A stretch of 64,000 bases of DNA from Ideonella sp. A 288 (GTDB lineage Bacteria; Pseudomonadota; Gammaproteobacteria; Burkholderiales; Burkholderiaceae_C), in contig NZ_MWLO01000139.1 of the NCBI RefSeq assembly GCF_002198735.1, positions 62,001 to 126,000 on the forward strand, given 5' to 3'. Positions within the stretch are counted from its first letter, which is position 1. Each line of letters starts with the position of its first letter. Positions 56,670 to 64,000 of this stretch are shown one piece after another. The notes under the pieces were generated by a model that saw only the letters and a program-made list of their open reading frames with translations, ran no database searches and had not been told where the DNA came from. The translations under genes were made by a program, and so were the position numbers.

Positions 56670-56966
56670 ATGGACATCACCGCCGCCACCGACACCCTTC
56701 GCGCCAAGGTGGGCAACGACTGCGGCATCGGCGCCGTGCTCAAGTTCGACTGCGGCGCCGATGGCGTGGTCGTGCTCGATGGCCGCTCGGTGCCCAACAC
56801 CGTCGACAACGCCGACCGCGATGCCGACTGCACCATCGCCATCACGCTGGCCAACCTGGGCGACCTGCTCACCGGCGAGCTGGAGCCCACCACCGGTTTC
56901 ATGATGGGCAAGTTCAAGGTGTCGGGCGACATGTCGGTGGCCCTGAAGCTGCAGCGCGTCGTCTGA
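56670..56966 (+). CDS. SCP2 sterol-carrier family protein
   Basis: 98 residues, single SCP2 domain: CGIGAVLKFDCGADGVVVLDGR, DADCTIAITLANLGDLLTGELEP and TGFMMGKFKVSGDMSVALKLQ. SCP2 proteins bind lipids or fatty acyl-CoA. ATG 56670 has GGAG six bases upstream. First gene of the plus-strand operon, so it may carry the substrate acyl-CoA. Confidence 0.9.
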   Translation: MDITAATDTLRAKVGNDCGIGAVLKFDCGADGVVVLDGRSVPNTVDNADRDADCTIAITLANLGDLLTGELEPTTGFMMGKFKVSGDMSVALKLQRVV

Positions 56967-56976
56967 AGGACCCGGA

Positions 56977-57426
56977 TTGAAGCGCGACGCGCAGCCCGCC
57001 GCACCCACCGCGCAAGAGGTGGTGGCGGCGCACCGCGACGACGGCGGCGCCGACCTGTTCGGCATCACCGAGCTGTGCCAGGAGTTCGGCATCTCGGCGC
57101 GCGCGATCCGCTTCTACGAGGACAAGGGCCTGCTCGCCCCGCGGCGCATCAACGGCACGCGGGTCTACACCCGGCGCGACCGTGCCCGGCTGGCGCTGAT
57201 CCTGCGCGCCAAGGCCATCGGCTCGTCGCTGGCCGAGATCAAGCATTACCTGGACATGTACGGCGCCCATGGCGAAGGTCGGGCCAAGCAGTTGAAGTAC
57301 GTGCTCGATCGCACCGACGACGCCATCGCCGACCTCGAGCAGAAGCGCCGCCACATCGACAGCACGCTGGCCGAACTGCGCCACATCAACGACACGGTGC
57401 GCGCGGCCCTGGCCGCCAAGGGCTGA
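56977..57426 (+). CDS. MerR-family transcriptional regulator (LiuR-like)
   Basis: 149 residues, TTG start 10 bp after the SCP2 stop. The winged HTH begins FGITELCQEFGISARAIRFY and continues EDKGLLAPRR and RVYTRRDRARLALILRAKAIG. A C-terminal coiled coil (about 100-140) follows. There is no metal-binding Cys cluster, so it is not a metal sensor. Its place between SCP2 and the thiolase suggests it senses a catabolic intermediate and binds the palindrome at 56539-56552. Confidence 0.9.
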   Translation: MKRDAQPAAPTAQEVVAAHRDDGGADLFGITELCQEFGISARAIRFYEDKGLLAPRRINGTRVYTRRDRARLALILRAKAIGSSLAEIKHYLDMYGAHGEGRAKQLKYVLDRTDDAIADLEQKRRHIDSTLAELRHINDTVRAALAAKG

Positions 57427-57436
57427 GGAGCCGCGG

Positions 57437-57670
57437 ATGGGCGATGCCGCACTGGGCTTCAGCTGGCGCAGCTTGAAGAACGGCGACGTCGAGGTGCTGC
57501 ACCACGGCCGTCGCGCCGCCACGCTGCGCGGCCACGACGCGGCCGATTTTCTGGCCGAGGTGGCCGCGGCCGATGCCGACGCGCAGCAACAGGCCATGGC
57601 CCGACTCACCGGCAATTACAAGCGTGGCAACGAGCGCCTGGCGGGCGAGCACCCGCGCAACCGGCGCTGA
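57437..57670 (+). CDS. Conserved small protein in the acyl-CoA operon
   Basis: 77 residues, soluble: FSWRSLKNGDVEVLHHGRRA, then a helix with ADADAQQQAMARLTGNYKRG and a basic end. No domain recognised. Lies 10 bp after the MerR gene and 36 bp before the thiolase gene, so it belongs to the operon. Its basic, strand-helix character suggests an accessory or nucleic-acid-binding role, but this is a guess. Confidence 0.72.
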   Translation: MGDAALGFSWRSLKNGDVEVLHHGRRAATLRGHDAADFLAEVAAADADAQQQAMARLTGNYKRGNERLAGEHPRNRR

Positions 57671-57706
57671 CCTGCGCACCCCGAACGACCCCGCAAGGAG
57701 ATCCGC

Positions 57707-58912
57707 ATGACCGAGGCATTCATCTACGACCACCTGCGCACGCCGCGTGGCAAGGGCAAGAAGGACGGCAGCCTGCACCAGGCCACGCCGGTGTGGCTGC
57801 TGCGCACGCTGCTGCAGGCATTGCAGCAGCGCCATGCGCTCGACACCTCGCTGGTCGACGACGTGGTGCTGGGCTGCGTCACGCCGGTGGGCGAGCAGGG
57901 TGCGGACATCGCCCGCACTGCGGTGCTCGACGCCGGCTGGGCCGAGACCACCGCGGGCGTCACGCTCAGCCGCTTCTGCGCCTCGGGCCTGGAGGCGGTG
58001 AACCTGGCCGCCGCCAAGGTGATGAGCGGCATGGAAGACATGGTGGTGGCCGGCGGCGTCGAGTCGATGAGCCGTTGGCCGATGGGCAGCGACGGCGGCG
58101 CCTGGGTCATGGACCCGCGCGTCAACCAGGCCCTCGGCTTCACGCCGCAGGGCATCGGCGCCGACCTGATCGCCACGCTGGAAGGCTGGGGCCGCGAGGA
58201 GGTGGATGCCTTCGCGCTGCGCTCGCACCAGCGCGCCGCCGCGGCGCGTGCCGACGGCCGGTTCGCCCGCGCCGTGGTGCCGGTGAAGGACATCGCCGGC
58301 CTGACGATGCTGGCCGAGGACGAGACCATCCGCGCCAACGCCACGCTCGAGGCCCTGGGCCGGCTCGAGCCGTCGTTTGCGGCGATGGGCCAGATGGGCT
58401 TCGATGCCACGGCGCTGCGCAAGTACACGACGGTCGAGCGCATCCGCCACGTGCACCATGCCGGCAACTCGTCGGGCATCGTCGATGGCGCGGCGCTGAT
58501 GCTGCTGGGCTCGAAGGAGGCCGGTGCCAAGGCCGGCCTGAAGCCGCGTGCGCGCATCCGCAGCATGGCCGTGATCGGATCGGAGCCCACCATCATGCTC
58601 ACCGGCCCGGCGCCCAGTTGCGAGAAGGCGCTGCGCAAGGCCGGCATGGCGGCCCGCGACATCGACCTGTGGGAGATCAACGAGGCCTTTGCGGTGGTGC
58701 CGATGAAGTGCGCCCGAGCGCTGGACATCGACATGGAGCGCGTCAACGTCAACGGCGGTTCCATCGCGATGGGCCACCCGCTGGGGGCCACCGGCTGCAT
58801 CATCCTGGGCACGCTGCTCGACGAACTGGAACGGCGAGACCTGTCGACGGGCGGCGCGACGCTGTGCGTCGGTGGCGGCATGGGCATCGCCACGATCATC
58901 GAGAGGGTGTGA
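57707..58912 (+). CDS. Acetyl-CoA C-acyltransferase (thiolase)
   Basis: 401 residues. Active-site nucleophile Cys in [20 protein letters not shown], His in [14 protein letters not shown] and the second Cys in [11 protein letters not shown]; the NEAF motif is in [11 protein letters not shown]. The thiolase carries out the last beta-oxidation step, splitting 3-ketoacyl-CoA with CoA. AAGGAG precedes ATG 57707. Followed 2 bp later by the FadB-type gene. Confidence 0.95.
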   Translation: MTEAFIYDHLRTPRGKGKKDGSLHQATPVWLLRTLLQALQQRHALDTSLVDDVVLGCVTPVGEQGADIARTAVLDAGWAETTAGVTLSRFCASGLEAVNLAAAKVMSGMEDMVVAGGVESMSRWPMGSDGGAWVMDPRVNQALGFTPQGIGADLIATLEGWGREEVDAFALRSHQRAAAARADGRFARAVVPVKDIAGLTMLAEDETIRANATLEALGRLEPSFAAMGQMGFDATALRKYTTVERIRHVHHAGNSSGIVDGAALMLLGSKEAGAKAGLKPRARIRSMAVIGSEPTIMLTGPAPSCEKALRKAGMAARDIDLWEINEAFAVVPMKCARALDIDMERVNVNGGSIAMGHPLGATGCIILGTLLDELERRDLSTGGATLCVGGGMGIATIIERV

Positions 58913-58914
58913 AC

Positions 58915-61044
58915 ATGAGCGCGATCGAACTCCAAGTGGGCGCCGACGGCATCGCCGTGGCCACGATCAACCTGGCCGGCAAGCCGATGAACGTCGTCAA
59001 CGACGACCTGATGGGGCCGCTGGCCGCCACGGTCGAGCGGCTGGCCAGTGATGCCTCGATCAAGGGCCTGGTGCTCACGTCCGGCAAGGGCGACTTCTGC
59101 GCCGGCGGCGACCTCGACCGCCTCTCTCGCCTGCCCGACGCCCAGGCCGCCTTCGACGTGACCACCGCGATGAAGGCGGTGCTGCGCAAGATGGAGACCA
59201 GCGGCAAGCCCGTGGTGGCGGCGATCAACGGCCACGCGCTCGGCGGTGGCCTCGAGATCGCGCTGGCCTGCCATGCCCGCATCGTGATCGACGACGCGCG
59301 GCTGAAGCTTGGCCAGCCCGAGGTCAAGCTCGGCCTGCTGCCGGGCGGCGGCGGCACGGTGCGCCTGCCGCGGCTGGTGGGCATCCAGGCGGCGCTGCAG
59401 ATCTGCGGCGAAGGCAACGACATCGCGCCGTCGAAGGCGCTGTCCATGGGCCTGGTCACCCAACTGGCCAGCGACCGCGATGACCTGCTCGCCAAGGCCC
59501 GCGCCTGGTGCCTGGCCAACCCCAAGGCGCGCCAGCCCTGGGACCTGCCCAAGTTCCGCTTCCCGGGCGGCGATTCACGATCGCCGGCCGTGGTGCAGAT
59601 GCTGGCCATCGCGCCGTCGATCGCCGCGGCCAAGACCTGGGGCAACTACCCCGCGGTCGGCCACATCATGAGCAGCATCTTCGAAGGCGGCCTGCTCGAT
59701 TTCGAGGCGGCCAGCGTGGTCGAGTCGCGCTACTTCGCGGCCTGTGCCACCAGCCAGGTGGCGCGCAACCTCATCAACACGATGTGGTACCAGCTCAACG
59801 CGCTGAAGAAGGGCGCGTCGAGGCCGGCCGGGCTGCCGCAGCGCAAAGTGGGCAAGCTCGGCATCCTGGGCGCCGGCATGATGGGCGCGGGCATCGCCTA
59901 CGTGTCGGCCCGGGCCGGCATTGACGTGGTGCTGCTCGACACCACGCAGGAGGTCGCCGACCGCGGCAAGGCCTACTCGCAGGGCCTGCTCGACAAGGCC
60001 GTCAAGCGTGGCCGCAGCACGGCGGACAAGCGCGATGCCTTGCTGGCCCGCATCCAGCCGACGACCCGCTACGAGGCGCTGGTCGGCTGCGACCTGGTCG
60101 TCGAGGCGGTGTTCGAGGACCGCGCCGTCAAGGCCGAGGTGACGAAGAAGGCCGAGCACGCGATCGGCGCCGACGCCGTGTTCGCGTCCAACACCAGCAC
60201 CTTGCCGATCACCGGGCTGGCCCAGGCCAGCGTGCGGCCGGCGCAGTTCATCGGGCTGCACTTCTTCTCGCCGGTGGACAAGATGCCGCTGGTCGAGATC
60301 ATCGTCGGCAAGGACACCTCGCCGGAGACGCTGGCGCGTGGCTTCGACTACGTGATGCAGATCGGCAAGACGCCGATCGTCGTCAATGACAGCCGGGGCT
60401 TCTACACCAGCCGCGTGTTCGGTACCTACGTGATGGAGGGCATCGCGATGCTGGCCGAGGGCGTGCACCCGCGCAGCATCGAGGTGGCCGGCCTGCAGGC
60501 CGGCATGCCGATGCCGCCGCTGGCGCTGCAGGACGAGGTGTCGTTGAGCCTCGGGCTGCACGTGGCCGACCAGACCAAGACGGACCTGGCCGCCGAGGGC
60601 AAGCCCTACGCCGATCACCCCGGCATGGCCGTGGTGCGCCACCTGTGCGAGCTGGGCCGCATCGGCAAGAAGGCCGGCAAGGGCTTCTACGACTGGGGCG
60701 AAGGCGACAAGTCGCTGTGGCCGGAACTGACCCGCCTGTACCCGACCGCGGCACAGCAGCCTGAACAGCGCGAGCTGATCGACCGCCTGATGTTCGCCCA
60801 GGCCAACGAGACGGCACGCTGCCTCGAGGAAGGCGTGCTGCGCTCGGTGGGCGATGCCAACATCGGCTCGATCATGGGCTGGGGCTTCGCGCCTTTCCAA
60901 GGCGGCACGCTGCAATTCATCAATGCGATGGGCACGCGGCGTTTCGTCGAGCGCTCGCGCGAACTGTCGGCGCGCCACGGTGCCCGCTTCGAGCCGGCGG
61001 CGCTGCTGGTGCGGCTGGCCGAGACCGACGCGCCTGTGGCCTGA
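58915..61044 (+). CDS. Bifunctional enoyl-CoA hydratase/3-hydroxyacyl-CoA dehydrogenase (FadB/FadJ type)
   Basis: 709 residues. Hydratase part (about 1-190): [32 protein letters not shown] and [20 protein letters not shown]. Dehydrogenase part (about 320-620): Rossmann [52 protein letters not shown] and a C-terminal HCDH domain with [13 protein letters not shown]. Together with the thiolase it completes beta-oxidation. It starts 2 bp after the thiolase stop. Confidence 0.96.
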   Translation: MSAIELQVGADGIAVATINLAGKPMNVVNDDLMGPLAATVERLASDASIKGLVLTSGKGDFCAGGDLDRLSRLPDAQAAFDVTTAMKAVLRKMETSGKPVVAAINGHALGGGLEIALACHARIVIDDARLKLGQPEVKLGLLPGGGGTVRLPRLVGIQAALQICGEGNDIAPSKALSMGLVTQLASDRDDLLAKARAWCLANPKARQPWDLPKFRFPGGDSRSPAVVQMLAIAPSIAAAKTWGNYPAVGHIMSSIFEGGLLDFEAASVVESRYFAACATSQVARNLINTMWYQLNALKKGASRPAGLPQRKVGKLGILGAGMMGAGIAYVSARAGIDVVLLDTTQEVADRGKAYSQGLLDKAVKRGRSTADKRDALLARIQPTTRYEALVGCDLVVEAVFEDRAVKAEVTKKAEHAIGADAVFASNTSTLPITGLAQASVRPAQFIGLHFFSPVDKMPLVEIIVGKDTSPETLARGFDYVMQIGKTPIVVNDSRGFYTSRVFGTYVMEGIAMLAEGVHPRSIEVAGLQAGMPMPPLALQDEVSLSLGLHVADQTKTDLAAEGKPYADHPGMAVVRHLCELGRIGKKAGKGFYDWGEGDKSLWPELTRLYPTAAQQPEQRELIDRLMFAQANETARCLEEGVLRSVGDANIGSIMGWGFAPFQGGTLQFINAMGTRRFVERSRELSARHGARFEPAALLVRLAETDAPVA

Positions 61045-61117
61045 GCCGCGATTGGCCGAGGCAGGCCGATGCGTCGGGTCGGCCGATTCGGGTATCGTGA
61101 CGGGGCCACCCCACACG

Positions 61118-62743
61118 ATGCCCGACATGCCCGTCAGTGACAACGCCGATCCCAAGGGCAGTGCGCCGGCCAATCCCGGTCGACGGCACTGGCTCGAAGC
61201 GGCGGCCGTCGGCGGCGGGGCCGTCGCCTTGCCGCCGCTGGCCTGGCTGGCAGGGGGCGCTGGCGGCGCTGCCGCAGCGACACCCCCGGTCGCCACAGCC
61301 GGTCCGACAGGCACCGCTGCAACCCCGTTGGCCCTGCTGGCCGAGGAGCGCATCGACGAAAGTGCGCAGGGCCTGACCTCGGAGTACCTCTACGCCAACT
61401 GGTACCGCTGGCGCCACCCGCGCGGCGATTGGGTCGACGCCGCAGGCAAGCCGCAGGGCTACCAGGCATTTGGAGCGTCGGTTGCATCGGCGCAGGGACT
61501 GCTGCGCATCGACATCACGCGGGCCGTGCAAGCCGGCCAGCCACTGCAACTGGTGCTGCGGACTTCGTCTCCCGATGGCGGGGCATTGGTCGCCTCACGC
61601 AACGCACCCGACGTGACGCGGCGCCCGTTCCTGGCCATCACGCCGTCCGGCGGCAAGCCGCTGCTGCTCGATGTCTCGGCCGATGCCGAAGCCAATGGCA
61701 GTACCGTCACCGCCAGGGGAGCCGAGCCGGCGATGAAGGTCTCGGCCGACACGCATGCGTTCCTGGCCTTTCCGCCCGTCGACATCAAGCCGGCCAGTGC
61801 CATGCTGGTGCTGCACGTGGAGCAACTGATCGGACAGGGCGGACGGCTGGAGGTCTATCGCATGGCCTCGCCGCGTCTGCCCGATGACCCTTCGCGCGTC
61901 AGCCTCGAGAGCGACCCGCGGGTGTTCTTCCGCAGCGCCGCGTTCGAGGAGCCGCTGTTCGAGGGCATCTTCAACACCCGCGGCAGCAACAACTTCGAGC
62001 AGCGGCGTGTCGTCGACACCGATCGCGGCCGCGCCCTCGAACTCAGCTTCGATCCTCGCACCAGCCTGGTCCTGGACGCCAGCGTGGCGTTCGTGCCCGA
62101 AGCCACCGAGGCGGCGTTCGAGTACGACCTGAAGGTGCTGCCCGGCTTCACGCCGTCCGACGGCGGCAAGATGCCGGGGTGGTCGTCCCGCACCAAGCCC
62201 GATGACAAGATCGCGCTGTCGAGGAACAAGGCCTTTGCCGGGTGGCCGCCCGGCTCGATGGGCACGCTGCTGGCGGGCAAGGGTGGTGATCGCGTCAATG
62301 GCCACGACGGCTGGTCGCTGCGGGGTGGCTACATCGTGCCCTGGGCGGCCAAGCATCCGCTGCATGGGCAGATGGGCTTGACGACCTATGCCTACCACGC
62401 GGCGATGCAGGACCAGTTCGGCGATTCGTGGCCCTGGACGCAGTGGGGGCCCTCGTCGGCCGTCGTCGGGCAATGGCAACGCATCCACCAGCGCCTGCGC
62501 GTCAACACCCCCGGCAAGCGCAATGGCCTGCTCGAGGCCCGCATCGACGGCCGCCTGGTGTTCCGCAAGACCGACGTATACCTGCGCGATGGCCAGCGCT
62601 GGGACCTCAACGACCTGGGCGTGGCCACCGAGGGCGGCATCGGCCGCGTCTGGCTGAACGTGTACCACGGCGGCACCGCGCTGCCCCCGACGCGTTGCGC
62701 CGCCATGCTGCTGCGCAACCTCAAGGTCGCTCGGCTGGCATGA
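61118..62743 (+). CDS. Exported polysaccharide lyase family 14-like protein
   Basis: 541 residues. The N-terminus has a Tat-like signal: NPGRRHWLEAAAVGGGAVAL with the twin Arg and a hydrophobic run of Ala and Gly. The middle (about 75-330) is a beta-rich, carbohydrate-binding-like region. The C-terminal half (about 350-541) has DGGKMPGW, HDGWSLRGGY, WPWTQWGPSS, the strand GNGLLEARIDGR-like GLLEARIDGR and WLNVYHGG, as in PL14-type glucuronan/alginate lyases. Catalytic residues were not assigned. ATG at 61118 or 61127. Confidence 0.7.
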   Translation: MPDMPVSDNADPKGSAPANPGRRHWLEAAAVGGGAVALPPLAWLAGGAGGAAAATPPVATAGPTGTAATPLALLAEERIDESAQGLTSEYLYANWYRWRHPRGDWVDAAGKPQGYQAFGASVASAQGLLRIDITRAVQAGQPLQLVLRTSSPDGGALVASRNAPDVTRRPFLAITPSGGKPLLLDVSADAEANGSTVTARGAEPAMKVSADTHAFLAFPPVDIKPASAMLVLHVEQLIGQGGRLEVYRMASPRLPDDPSRVSLESDPRVFFRSAAFEEPLFEGIFNTRGSNNFEQRRVVDTDRGRALELSFDPRTSLVLDASVAFVPEATEAAFEYDLKVLPGFTPSDGGKMPGWSSRTKPDDKIALSRNKAFAGWPPGSMGTLLAGKGGDRVNGHDGWSLRGGYIVPWAAKHPLHGQMGLTTYAYHAAMQDQFGDSWPWTQWGPSSAVVGQWQRIHQRLRVNTPGKRNGLLEARIDGRLVFRKTDVYLRDGQRWDLNDLGVATEGGIGRVWLNVYHGGTALPPTRCAAMLLRNLKVARLA

Positions 62744-62744
62744 G

Positions 62745-62966
62745 CCCCGCCCGGCCGCCCGAAGGGGCTCATTCCCGCCCGGCGGGACGGGCCGAAGGCC
62801 CAAGGGTGCCCCAGTGACCCCCGCCCGGCCGCCCGAAGGGGCTGATTCCCGCCTGGCGGGACCGGCTGCAGGCCGTAGGGTGCACTGGTGACCCCCGCCC
62901 GGCCGCCCGAAGGGGCTCATTCCCGCCTGGCGGGACCGGCCGCAGCCCGGTGGGTGCACCAGTGAC
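62745..62966. repeat. Three tandem 74-bp repeats upstream of the DUF1624 gene
   Basis: Three copies with a period of exactly 74 bp (landmark GAAGG at 62761, 62835 and 62909). Each starts with CCCCGCCCGG, contains GCCGCCCGAAGGGGCT and a hairpin TCCCGCC-N-GGCGGGA, and ends in AGGGTGC..CAGTGA or a variant. Copies 2 and 3 are nearly identical and copy 1 diverges at about ten positions. The third copy ends in the GTG start of the next gene. Likely an intergenic repeat family of this genome. Confidence 0.9.
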
Positions 62967-63684
62967 CGCGGGCGAGCGCTTCGACCGCCTCGATGCCCTG
63001 CGCGGCGTGGCCATCGTGTGGATGGCGCTGTTCCATTTCTCGTTCGACCTGAGCCACTTCGGCCTGGTGCAGCCGCGCCAGAACTTCTACGCCGACCCGT
63101 TCTGGACCAGCCAGCGCACCGTCATCGTCAGCCTGTTCCTGGCCTGTGCCGGGCTGGGCCAGGCCGCGGCGCTGCAGGCCGGGCAGGGCTGGCCGCGCTT
63201 CTGGCGGCGCTGGGCGCAGGTGGCGGCTTGCGCGGTGCTGGTGTCGGCAGGGTCGGCGTTGATGTTCCCGCGCAGCTGGATCAGCTTTGGCGTGCTGCAC
63301 GGCATCGCGCTGATGCTGGTGCTGGCGCGGCTCGCCGCGCCCCTGGGGTGGGGCCTGTGGCCACTCGGGGCACTCTGTGTCGCGCTGCCCCAATGGGTGC
63401 AGGACCCCTGGTTCGACACGCGCTGGACCAACTGGCTGGGCCTGGTCACGCACAAGCCCATCACCGAGGATTTCGTGCCGCTGCTGCCCTGGCTGGGCGT
63501 GATGCTCTGGGGGCTGGCGGCGGGGCAGTGGTTGCTGGTGCACCGCCGCGGCGTGCTGGCCGGCGCGGTGCCCGCGGCCCTGCGGCCGCTGGCGTTGCTG
63601 GGCCGCTGGTCGCTCACGTTCTACATGCTGCACCAGCCGCTGTTCATCGGGGCGCTGATGGCCTGGATCGCCATGACGCGCTGA
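62962..63684 (+). CDS. DUF1624 membrane acyltransferase-like protein (heparan-alpha-glucosaminide N-acetyltransferase family)
   Basis: 240 residues with about seven membrane segments. The family start ERFDRLDALRGVAIVWMALF with its RLDALRG motif, followed by HFSFDLSHFG, and the C-terminal SLTFYMLHQPLFIGALM with HQP are typical of DUF1624/HGSNAT-like proteins. The substrate is unknown. GTG 62962 starts inside the last tandem repeat; GTG 62950 is the alternative. Neither has a clear ribosome-binding site. Confidence 0.85.
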   Translation: MTAGERFDRLDALRGVAIVWMALFHFSFDLSHFGLVQPRQNFYADPFWTSQRTVIVSLFLACAGLGQAAALQAGQGWPRFWRRWAQVAACAVLVSAGSALMFPRSWISFGVLHGIALMLVLARLAAPLGWGLWPLGALCVALPQWVQDPWFDTRWTNWLGLVTHKPITEDFVPLLPWLGVMLWGLAAGQWLLVHRRGVLAGAVPAALRPLALLGRWSLTFYMLHQPLFIGALMAWIAMTR

Positions 63685-63738
63685 ATGATCCGGCGTGGCC
63701 GGGCCGGTCGGCGGACGCCGGGGGGCTACCATCGCCGC

Positions 63739-64000
63739 ATGAGCTCACGCATCCTCTTCGGCTTCCATGCCGTCACCGTGCGGTTGAAGACCGCCCCCGA
63801 GTCGATCGTCGAACTGCACGTCGATGCCTCGCGGCGCGACGCCCGCATGCGCCAGTTCGTCGAGCGCGCGCAGGCCGCGGGCGCCAAGCTGATCGAGAGC
63901 GACGACGACCGCTTGATCCGCCTGGCCGGCAGCCCGCGGCACCAGGGCGTGGTGGCCAAGGTGAACCCGCTGCCGCAGCGCCATTCGCTCGACGAGGTGC
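63739..64000 (+). CDS. rlmB: 23S rRNA (guanosine-2'-O-)-methyltransferase RlmB, 5' part
   Basis: The first 87 residues, cut by the right edge: SSRILFGFHAVTVRLKTAPE, RMRQFVERAQAAGAKLIESD and LAGSPRHQGVVAKV. This is the SpoU substrate-binding domain that precedes the SPOUT methyltransferase domain in RlmB, which methylates G2251 of 23S rRNA. ATG 63739. The catalytic domain lies outside the window. Confidence 0.9.
   Translation, partial: MSSRILFGFHAVTVRLKTAPESIVELHVDASRRDARMRQFVERAQAAGAKLIESDDDRLIRLAGSPRHQGVVAKVNPLPQRHSLDEV

Noticed and set aside
62745-62966. Possible CRISPR array
   Set aside because: The 74-bp units are directly adjacent, with no unique spacers.

Overview
The window is about 64 kb of GC-rich, gene-dense bacterial chromosome. 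Gene content points to a betaproteobacterium of the order Burkholderiales, probably near Leptothrix, Rubrivivax or Ideonella. The evidence is the overall base composition, the map-glnD-mnmH order, a PEP-CTERM surface protein, a DUF3717-DUF1289 fusion, a DUF2788 protein and a large single-chain PurL. Genus level is inference. I found no rRNA, tRNA, CRISPR array, insertion sequence or prophage, and no block whose composition stands out. Both ends cut genes: a REC-GGDEF-EAL protein on the left and RlmB on the right.

Layout. 1-4.3 kb (minus): rpoD, then a stand-alone BLUF blue-light sensor, then a response regulator with degenerate GGDEF and EAL domains. 4.7-7.6 kb (plus): an envelope-stress module of a Met/His-repeat Spy/CpxP-like protein, an OmpR-type regulator and a histidine kinase, preceded by a perfect CpxR-type box. 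7.6-14 kb (minus): MATE transporter, DUF3717/DUF1289 protein, AlkD-like protein, RhlE-type helicase and GMC oxidoreductase. A cold-shock gene with its own terminator follows on plus. 14.7-16.4 kb: three small membrane-protein genes. 16.5-21 kb: map-glnD-mnmH, divergent from purL (21-25 kb). 25-30.7 kb: flavin monooxygenase, a lipoprotein, a secreted subtilase and a PEP-CTERM protein. 30.8-35 kb: rlhA, thrH and an M48 lipoprotein protease. 35-40 kb: a BCS1-like AAA ATPase, a molybdopterin oxidoreductase, an HtrA-like protease and a hotdog thioesterase.

40.3-46 kb is the least explained part. It has three small uncharacterised genes, a 392-residue protein of unknown function, and a WYL regulator whose 3' end overlaps the start of a SUV3-like helicase, a type best known from mitochondria. 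An RCC1-repeat protein, a DMT transporter and a methyltransferase-dbpA pair follow.

51-61 kb is a divergent acyl-CoA catabolic cluster around a 14-bp perfect palindrome. On minus are an SDR, an AtuC-like carboxylase beta subunit, an AtuD-like dehydrogenase, an AtuE-like hydratase and a BKACE enzyme. On plus are SCP2, a MerR regulator, a 77-residue protein, a thiolase and a FadB-type bifunctional enzyme. Together they look like a route for a branched or isoprenoid acyl-CoA: dehydrogenation, carboxylation, hydration, cleavage, then beta-oxidation. The biotin-carrying alpha subunit is not in the window. 61-64 kb holds a Tat-exported PL14-like protein, three tandem 74-bp repeats, a DUF1624 membrane protein and the start of rlmB.

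Gene starts were chosen from ribosome-binding sites, overlaps with neighbours and family N-termini. Function calls rest on motifs recognised by eye, not on database searches.
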